Positions 16,147 through 24,011 of a stretch of 36,460 bases of DNA are shown in pieces. The position numbers and the translations under genes are program-made. Every line of letters starts with the position of its first letter. Position 1 is the first letter of the stretch. The notes beneath the pieces were generated by a model. It was not told where the DNA came from, made no database searches, and worked only from the letters and a program-made list of their open reading frames with translations. Origin of the DNA: Rhizobiales bacterium 32-66-11 (lineage in GTDB: Bacteria; Pseudomonadota; Alphaproteobacteria; Rhizobiales; Xanthobacteraceae); the NCBI GenBank assembly GCA_002304505.1, contig NCEH01000063.1, forward strand, positions 1-36,460, written 5' to 3'.

Positions 16147-17724
16147 ATGCACGCAATAATCATTTTAGCGGACAATTCCATGCTGACGACGCTCACGGCC
16201 TCCCCGGTGATCCAACTGAACGCGCGGGACAATGTGGCCGTGGCCCGATCCGCCATTCCCGCAGGCACGCCGGTTCAGGTGGAGGCGGAAACGCTTGTCG
16301 CGCTGGCCCAGATCCCCAGCGGACATAAGATGGCGATCCGCGCCATTGCGGCGGGCGAGCCGGTGCTGAAATATGGCCAGGTGATCGGCATCGCCAACGC
16401 CGACATCGCCCCCGGCGCGCACGTGCACCTGCACAACCTCGCCATGCAGGAGAGCGGCGTCGATCACCATTTCGCCGAGGATGCCCGTCCCACTCCGCTG
16501 CTGCCCGAAGGCCAGCGGCGCACCTTCGAAGGCTATGTGCGCGCCGACGGTCAGGTGGGCACGCGCAATTATATCGGCATCGTCAGCTCGGTGAATTGCT
16601 CGGCCACGGTGGCGCGCGCCATCGCCGACGGGTTCAACCGGGGCGGCGGCCTCGACGGGTTCGAGAATGTGGACGGCGTGGTGGCGCTCACCCACGGCAC
16701 CGGCTGCGCCATCAACACCAAGACCGAAGGCTATGCCTATCTCACCCGCGTGCTGAGCGGCTACGCGAAGAATCCAAACTTCGCCGGCATCCTCATGATC
16801 GGCCTCGGCTGCGAAACCAACCAGATCGACCCCATCGTGAAGAAGTTCGGGCTTGAGGAAGGCCCGTTCCTGCGCACCATGACCATTCAGCACCTGGGCG
16901 GCACCCGCAAGACCGTGGAGGTGGCCTCCGCCATCATTCGCGAGATGCTGCCCGCCGTGAACGCCGCAAAGCGCACCACCGTGCCGCTCTCCGGCCTCAA
17001 GGTGGCGCTCCAGTGTGGCGGCTCGGACGGCTATTCCGGCATTTCCGCCAATCCGGCGCTGGGCCATGCGGCCGACCTCGTGGTGCAGCACGGCGGCACG
17101 GCGGTGCTGAGCGAGACGCCGGAAATCTACGGCGCCGAACACCTGCTGACCCGCCGGGCGGTCACCCCCGCTGTGGCGCAGAAGCTCGTGGACCGCATCG
17201 ACTGGTGGCGCCGCTACACCGAGCGCAACGAGGCGGAGCTGAACAACAATCCCTCCCACGGCAACAAGGCGGGCGGGCTCACCACAATCCTGGAAAAATC
17301 GCTGGGAGCGGTGGCCAAGGGCGGCACCATGCCGCTGGAGGCGGTCTATGAATATGCCGAGATCATCGACCGCACGGGCTTTGTGTTCATGGACACGCCC
17401 GGCTACGATCCGGTTGCCGTCACCGGCCAGGTGGCGGGGGGCTGCAACGTCATCGTCTTCACCACAGGCCGTGGCTCGGTCTCCGGCTTCAAGCCCGCCC
17501 CCTGCATCAAGGTCGCGACCAACAACGAGATGTACGCGCACATGCAGGAGGACATGGACGTCAATTGCGGTGGCATCGTCACCGGCGAGGACACCATCGA
17601 GGCGGCCGGCGCGCGGATCTTCGAGACCATCATCGCCATCGCCTCGGGCGCGCACACGCTGAGCGAGGATTACGGCTTCGGCGACAACGAATTCGTGCCA
17701 TGGCAAATCGGCGCGGTCACCTGA
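16147..17724 (+). CDS. UxaA/GarD-family sugar-acid dehydratase (altronate/galactarate dehydratase type)
   Basis: A two-domain Fe-dependent dehydratase of 525 residues from ATG 16147; an ATG at 16180 (MLTTLTASPVIQ) gives 514 and is also possible, as the start is coupled to a mini-ORF. The N-terminal SAF domain runs from LNARDNVAVARSAIPAGT to DIAPGAHVHLHNLA. The main domain starts at FEGYVRADGQVGTRNYIGIV and shows LMIGLGCETNQ, ALQCGGSDGYSGISANPALG, NPSHGNKAGGLTTILEKSLG and VFTTGRGS. Length is closer to GarD (about 523) than to E. coli UxaA (about 495). It supplies a keto-deoxy acid that the enzymes of the divergent operon could convert to alpha-ketoglutarate. Altronate, galactarate or a related acid are all possible. 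Confidence 0.88.
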   Translation: MHAIIILADNSMLTTLTASPVIQLNARDNVAVARSAIPAGTPVQVEAETLVALAQIPSGHKMAIRAIAAGEPVLKYGQVIGIANADIAPGAHVHLHNLAMQESGVDHHFAEDARPTPLLPEGQRRTFEGYVRADGQVGTRNYIGIVSSVNCSATVARAIADGFNRGGGLDGFENVDGVVALTHGTGCAINTKTEGYAYLTRVLSGYAKNPNFAGILMIGLGCETNQIDPIVKKFGLEEGPFLRTMTIQHLGGTRKTVEVASAIIREMLPAVNAAKRTTVPLSGLKVALQCGGSDGYSGISANPALGHAADLVVQHGGTAVLSETPEIYGAEHLLTRRAVTPAVAQKLVDRIDWWRRYTERNEAELNNNPSHGNKAGGLTTILEKSLGAVAKGGTMPLEAVYEYAEIIDRTGFVFMDTPGYDPVAVTGQVAGGCNVIVFTTGRGSVSGFKPAPCIKVATNNEMYAHMQEDMDVNCGGIVTGEDTIEAAGARIFETIIAIASGAHTLSEDYGFGDNEFVPWQIGAVT

Positions 17725-18713
17725 GCCGCGGCAAGCAGGCGCCGGTCGTCGACCGGACGCCCGCCTATGCGCTGATCGCGGAACAGCTCCGCCGGTCCAT
17801 CTGCGATGGCTCCCTGCCGCAAGGCGCGGTGCTGCTGGAAGGGCCGCTCGCGGTCCTGTTCGGTTCCAGCCGCTCGCCGGTGAAACAGGCTCTGTCCGAA
17901 CTCGAAAGCGAGGGGCTGCTCAGCCGGTTCGAGGGGCGCGGCCTGCTGGTCGGGCGCACCGAGACGCCGCAGCGCATCAAGATCACCTCGGCCATGCTCC
18001 AGATGCACGCCGAGCCTCCCGCCGTCGCCAAATCTTTTGCGTGGCAGTCGCTTTATTATGATTTCGAGCGCGAAATCATCCTGCGCTCGGTGTTCGGCCG
18101 CTTCCGCGTGAACGAATTGGCTCTGGCGCGCCATTTCGACGTGGGGCGCACGGTGGCGCGCGACCTGCTGATCCATGCCCGCGAGGTGGGCATCGTCTCC
18201 AAGGGCGAGAAATCCCATTGGTGGATCGTGCCGCTGGACGAAGCCCGCTTCCACGACCTTTACGAACTGCGCATCCTGCTGGAGCCGGTGGTGCTGGAAA
18301 GCGCCATTGGCCGGATTCCGACAGCGCAGCTCGACAGTGTCGAAGCCCGGCTGAAGGACGTGATCGCGCGCTTCCCGCAGGTGGATATTTCCGACCTCGA
18401 CGTGCTGGAAGCCGATCTGCACATCGACTGCGTCGGCCATGGCCGCAATCCGGAACTCATCGAGGCGCTGCGGCGCACGCGCTGCATCCTGGTATCGGGC
18501 AAGCACATCCAGGTGGCGCTGAACCGCGCGACCCTGGTGGACCCCTTCATGGACGAGCACCTGGATATCGTGCGGGCCGTGCGGCGCGGCAACGGGGCCG
18601 CGGCGAAGAAGGCGCTGGTGGCCCATCTGCGCGCCTCCAGCCAGAAGGCCGCCGAACGCCTCGCTGCCTTCCGCGCCTCCCAAAGCGTGCCCCATCTGCC
18701 CTATATCGCCTGA
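17700..18713 (+). CDS. GntR-family regulator with two winged-helix segments plus FCD domain
   Basis: A 337-residue regulator starting at ATG 17700, overlapping the dehydratase stop by 25 bp. The frame is open further upstream but inside the dehydratase gene. Residues 20-88 form a GntR winged helix (YALIAEQLRRSICDGSLPQG, SRSPVKQALSELESEGLLSR). Residues 118-178 look like a second winged helix (DFEREIILRSVFGRFRVNEL, ALARHFDVGRTVARDLLIHA, VGIVSKG). The FCD domain follows from about 185 (FHDLYELRILLEPVVLESA). Usual FCD regulators are 220-250 residues with one helix domain. It probably controls the divergent dehydratase and importer operons. Effector unknown. Confidence 0.85.
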   Translation: MANRRGHLSRGKQAPVVDRTPAYALIAEQLRRSICDGSLPQGAVLLEGPLAVLFGSSRSPVKQALSELESEGLLSRFEGRGLLVGRTETPQRIKITSAMLQMHAEPPAVAKSFAWQSLYYDFEREIILRSVFGRFRVNELALARHFDVGRTVARDLLIHAREVGIVSKGEKSHWWIVPLDEARFHDLYELRILLEPVVLESAIGRIPTAQLDSVEARLKDVIARFPQVDISDLDVLEADLHIDCVGHGRNPELIEALRRTRCILVSGKHIQVALNRATLVDPFMDEHLDIVRAVRRGNGAAAKKALVAHLRASSQKAAERLAAFRASQSVPHLPYIA

Positions 18714-18726
18714 GGCTGATATTGCC

Positions 18727-18750
18727 GAGCGCTTCGGCGCCGAAACGCTC
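18727..18750. terminator. Near-perfect 24-bp palindrome after the UxaA-GntR operon
   Basis: GAGCG-c-TTCGGC pairs with GCCGAA-a-CGCTC (one mismatched pair), 13 bp after the regulator stop. It could fold into a long stem and act as the operon terminator, though no T-run follows. It also marks the boundary between the catabolic half and the mobile-element-rich half. Confidence 0.5.
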
Positions 18751-18796
18751 CGGCATGAAAACGGCGCGCCGGCATCCGCCGTGAGGGGCGAATCCG

Positions 18797-18964
18797 ATGA
18801 CGGGGAAGAGGAAGCGGCCTTCGGGCGAGCCCAGGGTGAAGATCGCGCTCGAGGCGATCCGCGGAGCGCCGCGGGTCGCGCACTTGGCGACCAAATATGC
18901 GTCCGGGTTCCTGGTGAGACGACACGCCACGCACACGCCGCGGATGGCGCGAGAGGCGGCATGA
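18797..18964 (+). pseudogene. IS3-family transposase OrfA relic
   Basis: A 55-codon open frame whose start, MTGKRKR, and segment VKIALEAIRGAPRVAHLATK closely resemble the beginning of IS3-family OrfA proteins (usual pattern MTGKRKRYTAEFKAKVALEA, then an HTH). After about 35 residues the similarity ends and the sequence becomes arginine/histidine-rich low-information peptide. Normal OrfA proteins are about 90-100 residues. It is a truncated relic with no OrfB following on this strand. Confidence 0.6.
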
Positions 18965-19535
18965 CGTCGTGAAAGTTTACATTAATCCAACAAAATCAAT
19001 GACTTATAAGAAGTCATTGGTGGAGCCGAGGTCCGTCGAACTATCGTTCATGGACATCCGAGTGTGTCCTGCAAACGTTTAATTTAATTGATAAATTCGT
19101 AATGCCTATCCATACACATCCCGTGCCGTCCGCCTAAAACCAGCGCTAAAGGTGGGGTTGAAGGTGGGGTTGGAGCAGTTAGGATGCGGGTGGGGTTGGG
19201 GATTCATACCCTCAACGTGTCGGGGAAAGGCGGAAAGGAAAATGTTACCATAATACCTATAATGAGATAGCGTGTCTCTATATGGGGTGTGCCAATAGGG
19301 CCAATGACGATTTCTTCTGATTTTTCAATATTTTGATTGGCGCATTTGGCTGCGCCAGTTCGTGCCAGTTGTGCCAGCGGTGCCGTGAAACGCGTGGGCG
19401 ACGCTGAAACCCCGCATTTTGATGTATCGCGGTGTGGCGGCGCAGAGCCTGCGCCAGTCTCAGTGAACCCTGCACCGGGCACGGCCATTCCGAATAAGCC
19501 GACCCAGATGGTGCGCAAGAGAGTTAGGAGGAGCG
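18965..19535. other. Gene-poor stretch upstream of the integrase: hairpin, tRNA-end-like sequence and short direct repeats
   Basis: No supportable gene. The stretch is markedly richer in A+T than its surroundings. It contains a perfect hairpin AATGACTT/AAGTCATT (18998-19018) followed at once by TGGTGGAGCCGAGG (19018-19031), the reverse complement of a typical tRNA acceptor end plus CCA. Three copies of GGTGGGGTTG occur at 19151, 19163 and 19189. Three closely spaced GCCAG units occur at about 19353-19377. Such features are common near integrase attachment regions, but the tRNA body is absent. Confidence 0.45.
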
Positions 19536-20698
19536 ATGGCGCGGGAGGTGAAGAGGTTGACGGCGCGCACAGTGTCGAGCCTGAAGGAACCGGGACGCTA
19601 TGCCGACGGGGGAGGGTTGTATCTCCAAATTGGCCCGACGGGCACGAAGGCGTGGCTTTTCCTGTTCAAGCGGGGTGGGAAGCGCCGCGAGATGGGATTG
19701 GGCGCCATCGGCGATGTATCGCTCGCGGAAGCACGTCAGAAGGCCGAGGAGGCCCGGCGCATTGCCGCTGAGAGCGGCGACCCCTTCGAGGTCCGAAAGG
19801 CCGCCAAGGACGCACGCCGGGAGGCGGACGCCGCACCCACTTTTGGGGGCTTCGCAGATGTTCTGATCGCAGGCATCGAAGGCGGATTCCGCAACGAGAA
19901 GCATATCTATCAATGGAAGCAGACCCTCGGTCCTGCCTATTGCGCGAGGATTCGGGACAAGAAGATTGCGGAAATCAGCACCGATGACGTGCTCGCGATT
20001 CTCCAGCCGATTTGGCTGGAAAAGAACGAGACGGCATCGCGTCTGAGAGGGCGGATCGAGCGCGTTCTGGATGCCGCCAAGGCAAAAGGCCTGCGCTCCG
20101 GTGAGAACCCGGCTCGCTGGCGTGGACATCTCGATACACTCCTGTCCAAACGCCAGAAGCTTCAGCGTGGCCACCATCCGGCGATGCCTTACGGGGAAGT
20201 GCCGGCCTTTATCGCCGATCTCCAGAAGCGCGAAGCGATGGCGGCGCGCGCCCTGGAGTTCGCGATCCTGACGGCCGCCCGTTCTGGAGAGGTTTTGGGC
20301 GCCAGAGCGTCCCGGCTGCCCGCATGAAGGCGAGCCGCGATCATCGCGTGCCACTGCCCGAGCCTGCTTTGGCGGTCCTCGACGCGGTTGCGCCGCTCCG
20401 GCCCGCCGACGACGATGGCAGTGGCTTTCTCTTTCCTGGTCAGCGCCCGATGCGCCCCTTGAGCGGGATGGCCATGGAGATGCTGCTGCGCCGGCAAAAG
20501 CTGGAAATCACTGTGCATGGCTTTCGGTCATCATTCCGCGACTGGGCTGCGGAAGAGACGGCTTTTCCTCGAGAGATCGCTGAAGCCGCCCTGGCACACG
20601 TGGTGGGTGATGCCACTGAGCGAGCTTACCGGCGGGGCGACGCCCTGGAGAAGCGGCGAGAGTTGATGAAGGCGTGGGCCGCGTTCTGCCTCCGGTAA
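19536..20698 (+). pseudogene. Tyrosine-type integrase (DUF4102 N-terminus), broken by internal deletion/frameshift
   Basis: A genomic-island integrase preceded by AGGAGG. The first frame (19536-20327) covers the arm-binding domain (YADGGGLYLQIGPTGTKAWL, MGLGAIGDVSLAEARQKAEE), the SAM-like domain and the first catalytic Arg249 in TAARSGEV, then leaves the family pattern after VLGAR and stops. The second frame (from ATG 20324) resumes at MKASRDHRVPLP and carries HGFRSSFRDW (the H-x-x-R box), AHVVGD and the catalytic Tyr in ERAYRRGD. The usual W-x-E-I-D...W-x-I-P-A stretch between them is missing. About 12-20 codons appear to be deleted together with a frame change. It is probably inactive, leaving the island immobile. 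Confidence 0.85.
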
Positions 20699-20726
20699 GG
20701 ATCTTCCCCCGAAAAAATGGACGGGT

Positions 20727-21306
20727 TTAAGCCGCTCTGCGTTCCATCTCTGCAGGGCTGATGTAGCCGAGCGCCGTGTGGAGGCGGCGGAGATTGTAGA
20801 ACCCCTTAATGTATCCGAACATGTCCGGTCTGCCTCGGCCGCATATTGAATGCCGCGGTCCGAGTGGTGGATGAGCCCGGGTGTCGGCCTCTGGCGCTCG
20901 ATAGCCGTGGCGGGGGCCTCCAGCGCGATCTGTGTGTGCAATGTCTCGCGCATGGACTAGCCGACCAGCTTACGGGTGCGCATGTCGTGCACACCGGCAA
21001 GGGAGACCGGCCCGCGCCTGTGGGGATGTAGGCGAGGTCCGCCAGCCAGACCTGGTTCGGGGTGGAGGTCGTGAAATTGCGCGCGAGCCTGTTGGGCGCG
21101 ATCGGATAAGAATGGCGGCTGTCGGTCGTCCACGTGCGCCGTGGCATGGCCGCCAAGTCCCGGATGCCGGCGCGTTGTATCAGCTCGCGGCTGCGAAGGG
21201 CAGGCGAAACGGCGGGGGCGGTGGCGCCTGTCGGATCGACCGTGCCCGGAAGGCGCGGGGCGAAATGGAGGCTTTGGCCAATGACCAGGTGATCGTTTCG
21301 TTTCAT
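20727..21306 (-). pseudogene. IS3-family transposase OrfB (DDE integrase) relic, frameshifted and internally deleted
   Basis: Reading the minus strand across several frames reconstructs IS3 OrfB: RELIQRAGIRDLAAMPRR, TTDSRHSYPIAPNRLARNF and PNQVWLADLAYIPTG, then after frame changes MRETLHTQIALEAPATAI and GLIHHSDRGIQYAAEA. The sequence then jumps directly to FGYIKGFYNLRRLHTALGYI and stops at 20727. The part between QYAAEA and FGYI, which holds the third catalytic acidic residue, is gone. The element is dead. It is opposite in orientation to the OrfA relic at 18.8 kb, so the two come from different insertions. It ends about 60 bp before cas3 and probably supplied the DNA upstream of it. Confidence 0.8.
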
Positions 21307-21366
21307 GCTGTCGTCGACCTGCGGAACGCTTTATTATGGCTCCGTGTCAGGCGATAGGCTCTCCCG

Positions 21367-23895
21367 TTGAACAGTCGGACAGCAGGCTCCACACCAGAAA
21401 TCTACTTGGCAAGCTGGCCAGGAAAGAGTGCGCGAGATTCAAGTCCGGAGCATCCTGCTGTCTATCATATGCTCGATGTCGCGGCGGTTGCGGAGCGTTT
21501 CCTGCTAGAAGTTCCTTTCACTGAGGAGCGCAAGGCGGCGTTCAGCTTGCTGGTCGCGCTGCACGATCTTGGAAAGATCGGTGACGGCTTCCGCAACATG
21601 ATCCGGTTCGGCGCAACCTCGACCCTCCGTCATTGGGAACTGACCGAGTGCTGGCTGCTGCCGAATGATCAGCTGTGCGCGCGGCTCAGGGCGAGCGGAG
21701 CGGTGTGGACGGAACTGGTGGCTGCGATCGCCGGGCATCACGGCAGGCCGCCGAAGCCGTCCGGTAAGGGGCCGAAGCAAGAAAAGCAAAATTTCCAGCG
21801 GTTTTGCAGGGCAGAAGGGGCGCAGGCCGCGCAGGATGTCCCCGCAATCATAGACGACCTTTTTGCGCTCTGGCCGCACGCCTCGCTTGCCGGCCTCACC
21901 GGCGCCGAGGCCAAGCGGCTGAGCTGGTGGCTCTGCGGCCTCACGGTGGCGGCAGACTGGGTGGGCTCGAATCCGGGCTGGTTTCCTGCCCAGAGGCCCG
22001 AGCTCGGCTTGCCCGACTACCTCGCCCGAGCGCGGGAGCAAGCCGTTGTCGCCGTGCGGGAGGCCGGATTGCAGTCGGCGCGGCCGCGCGAGGATCGGCT
22101 TTTCGACTGGGCTTTGCGCCCGATGCAGATCGCCGCGCGTGATGTTTCTCTTCCCGCCGGGCCGGTGCTGGCGTTCATCGAAGACGAGACCGGCGCGGGC
22201 AAGACCGAAGCCGCGCTGATCCTCGCGCAGCGGATGCTGGTCGCGGGCAAGGGGAGGGGGCTTTACTTTGCCCTTCCCACCATGGCCACGGCGGACGCCA
22301 TGTTCATGCGGGCCGCGAAAGTCATTGGACGGATGTTCCAGGCACCCTCGCTGACGCTCGCCCATGGACGGGCGTCGCTTTCCGAGCCTTTTCGCGATCT
22401 GGTTAGTCGCTCTGTGATGAGCGATGACGTGATCTGCGCCCCGTGGCTCGCGGACAGCCGGCGCCGTGCCCTGTTGGCCGACGTGGGGGTGGGTACGATC
22501 GATCAGGCGCTTTTGTCGGTGATGCCGACCCGCTTTTCCACGCTCCGCATGTGGGGCCTAGCCTCGAAGATCCTGATCGTCGACGAGGCGCACGAGATCA
22601 GCGGCGATCACTATATGGCGGAGCTGCTTGCCGCACTGTTGCGGGTTCATGCCGCGCTGGGCGGCTCGGCGATCCTGCTCACGGCCACTCTGCCACTTCA
22701 GGATCGAGCGTTGCTGACGCGCGCCTTTGCCGAGGGAACGGGGCGTGAATGGCCCGAAGACGCGGACCAGAGCTACCCGGCCCTGTCGATTTCCGGTGGC
22801 GAGGCCCGGCGCGACTTCGACCAGAAGCCCGGTCTGAAAGGGCCTGTTCGGGTGATGCGGCTGCCGGCGATGGAGGCGGCGGTCGATCTGCTGTCGACGG
22901 CGGCGGCGCGCGGGGCGGCGTGCGTGTGGGTGCGCAACGCCGTGGACGAGGCGATCGCCGCCGTCGAGGCGCTCCGCGCGCGCGGGGTGGCGGCTTCATT
23001 GCTGCACGCACGCTTCGCACTTTGCGACCGCAAGCGGATTGAACAAGCCGAGATTGCCCGCTTCGGCAGGACGGGCGAAGGGCGGGCCGGCCGAGTGCTG
23101 GTCGCGACCCAGGTGGTTGAATCGAGTCTCGATCTGGATTTCGACGTGATGGTGTCCGATCTTGCGCCCATCGCTGCTTTGATTCAGCGCGCGGGCCGGC
23201 TGTGGCGGCACATGGCGGAACGGCCCCGTGCGCAGCGCCCCGTGCCGGAGCCGGTGCTGCATATTCTCTCGCCCGATCCGGCTGTGGTCGTGGATGAACG
23301 GTGGCTGATGGATGTGCTGGGGCAGGGCGCCTGGGTCTATCCGGTCGCCGATCAATGGCGCACCGCCGATGTCCTCTTTCGCACCGGAATGATCATGTCG
23401 CCGGCGGGGCTGCGTGACCTGATCGAGGCAGTCCGTTCCGAAGCGGCCCCGGTGCCGGCGCCTTTGGAGGCGGCGGAGATGGAGCGCGTCGGTCAAGCCT
23501 ATGCCGAATCCAATCGCGCCAGGTGCAACCTCGTCGACTTTGCCGCCGGATACCGCCGCGAAGGCTCCGGCACCAATGATACCACCTTTCCCACCCGGCT
23601 CGGGCGGCCGACGCGAACCCTGGTGCTGGCGCGGCGGCGGGGTGGGACGCTGGTGCCCTGGGCCGAAGGGCACGGGTCGGACTCCTTCGAGGGCTGGATG
23701 CTGTCGGAGGTGCAGGCCGACGCGCGGCGCCTCGAGCGGCTCGACCTGCCGGATCAGCGCGCGCCCGAGATTACAGCTGTGACGAAGGATTGGCCGGAGT
23801 GGCGGCGGAATACGGTGACCGTATGCCCGGTCGCGGACGATGGGTCGATCGCCGAGGGCTTGCGCTATCAGGCGGCCGAGGGTCTATTGCTCTAG
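21367..23895 (+). CDS. cas3: CRISPR-associated helicase-nuclease Cas3 (type I-E)
   Basis: An 842-residue Cas3 that is recruited to Cascade-bound targets, unwinds DNA and degrades it. The HD nuclease domain shows His34 (YHMLDVA), His66-Asp67 (ALHDLGK), His124-His125 (AGHHGRP) and Asp197 (AADWVGSNPGW). The SF2 helicase domain shows Walker A DETGAGKTEA (273-282), DEAHE (406-410), TATLP (439-443) and the motif V-VI region VVESSLDLDFDV...LIQRAGR (about 584-612). A stop 9 bp upstream limits the start; TTG at 21367 is the first usable initiator. All catalytic residues look intact. It is slightly shorter than E. coli Cas3 (888). The upstream 60 bp derive from or adjoin an IS relic, so its promoter may be altered. 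Confidence 0.95.
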   Translation: MNSRTAGSTPEIYLASWPGKSARDSSPEHPAVYHMLDVAAVAERFLLEVPFTEERKAAFSLLVALHDLGKIGDGFRNMIRFGATSTLRHWELTECWLLPNDQLCARLRASGAVWTELVAAIAGHHGRPPKPSGKGPKQEKQNFQRFCRAEGAQAAQDVPAIIDDLFALWPHASLAGLTGAEAKRLSWWLCGLTVAADWVGSNPGWFPAQRPELGLPDYLARAREQAVVAVREAGLQSARPREDRLFDWALRPMQIAARDVSLPAGPVLAFIEDETGAGKTEAALILAQRMLVAGKGRGLYFALPTMATADAMFMRAAKVIGRMFQAPSLTLAHGRASLSEPFRDLVSRSVMSDDVICAPWLADSRRRALLADVGVGTIDQALLSVMPTRFSTLRMWGLASKILIVDEAHEISGDHYMAELLAALLRVHAALGGSAILLTATLPLQDRALLTRAFAEGTGREWPEDADQSYPALSISGGEARRDFDQKPGLKGPVRVMRLPAMEAAVDLLSTAAARGAACVWVRNAVDEAIAAVEALRARGVAASLLHARFALCDRKRIEQAEIARFGRTGEGRAGRVLVATQVVESSLDLDFDVMVSDLAPIAALIQRAGRLWRHMAERPRAQRPVPEPVLHILSPDPAVVVDERWLMDVLGQGAWVYPVADQWRTADVLFRTGMIMSPAGLRDLIEAVRSEAAPVPAPLEAAEMERVGQAYAESNRARCNLVDFAAGYRREGSGTNDTTFPTRLGRPTRTLVLARRRGGTLVPWAEGHGSDSFEGWMLSEVQADARRLERLDLPDQRAPEITAVTKDWPEWRRNTVTVCPVADDGSIAEGLRYQAAEGLLL

Positions 23896-23980
23896 CCCTG
23901 CACGCGCGGGGATGACCCGTGTATCGGCGGAGCATCCGTGAGGATGTCAGTGCGTTCCCCGCATGTGCGGGGTTTTAAGT
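23891..23980 (+). ncRNA. Degenerate two-repeat mini-CRISPR between cas3 and cas8e (candidate CreR/CreA-like guide RNA)
   Basis: Two repeat-like units flank a 32-nt core with the array's own spacing. Unit 1 (23891-23919, overlapping the cas3 stop) matches the array repeat at 21 of 29 positions; it keeps a pairable CCCTGC/GCGGGG stem and the 5' handle as ATGACCCG (array ATGAACCG). The core is 23920-23951. Unit 2 (23952-23980) matches 20 of 29; it keeps a perfect CCCCGC/GCGGGG stem but its 3' part has decayed to TTTTAAGT. This is the retention expected if Cas6e still makes one crRNA-like RNA: the handle is needed from unit 1, the stem from unit 2. Decay of a random old repeat pair is the alternative. 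Confidence 0.7.
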
Positions 23981-24011
23981 GTATTGGCGGAGCATCAATG
24001 GATTCTTGACG
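23977..24011 (+). promoter_or_regulatory. Predicted Cascade-binding operator (AAG PAM plus partial protospacer) upstream of cas8e
   Basis: AAG (23977-23979), a canonical type I-E PAM, is followed by TGTATTGGCGGAGCATC (23980-23996). This equals the first 17 nt of the mini-CRISPR core, TGTATCGGCGGAGCATC (23920-23936), except at position 6, which is a flipped-out position in Cascade guides. Beyond position 17 the two diverge, so a full R-loop and Cas3 cleavage are not expected. TTGACG (24006-24011), a possible -35 box, lies in the distal end; the best -10 candidate, TATGCA at 24033, is 21 nt away, so the promoter call is weak. Confidence 0.6.

Noticed and set aside
16165..17706. 513-codon minus-strand frame
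   Set aside because: Exact antisense of the UxaA/GarD gene, with histidine/aspartate/arginine-biased shadow composition.
19018..19060. tRNA gene upstream of the integrase
   Set aside because: Only the acceptor-end sequence is present; the T-arm does not pair and no anticodon arm is found.
21311..21366. An additional repeat-like unit or leader before cas3
   Set aside because: No CCCCGC/GCGGGG stem or ATGAACCG-like handle occurs there.
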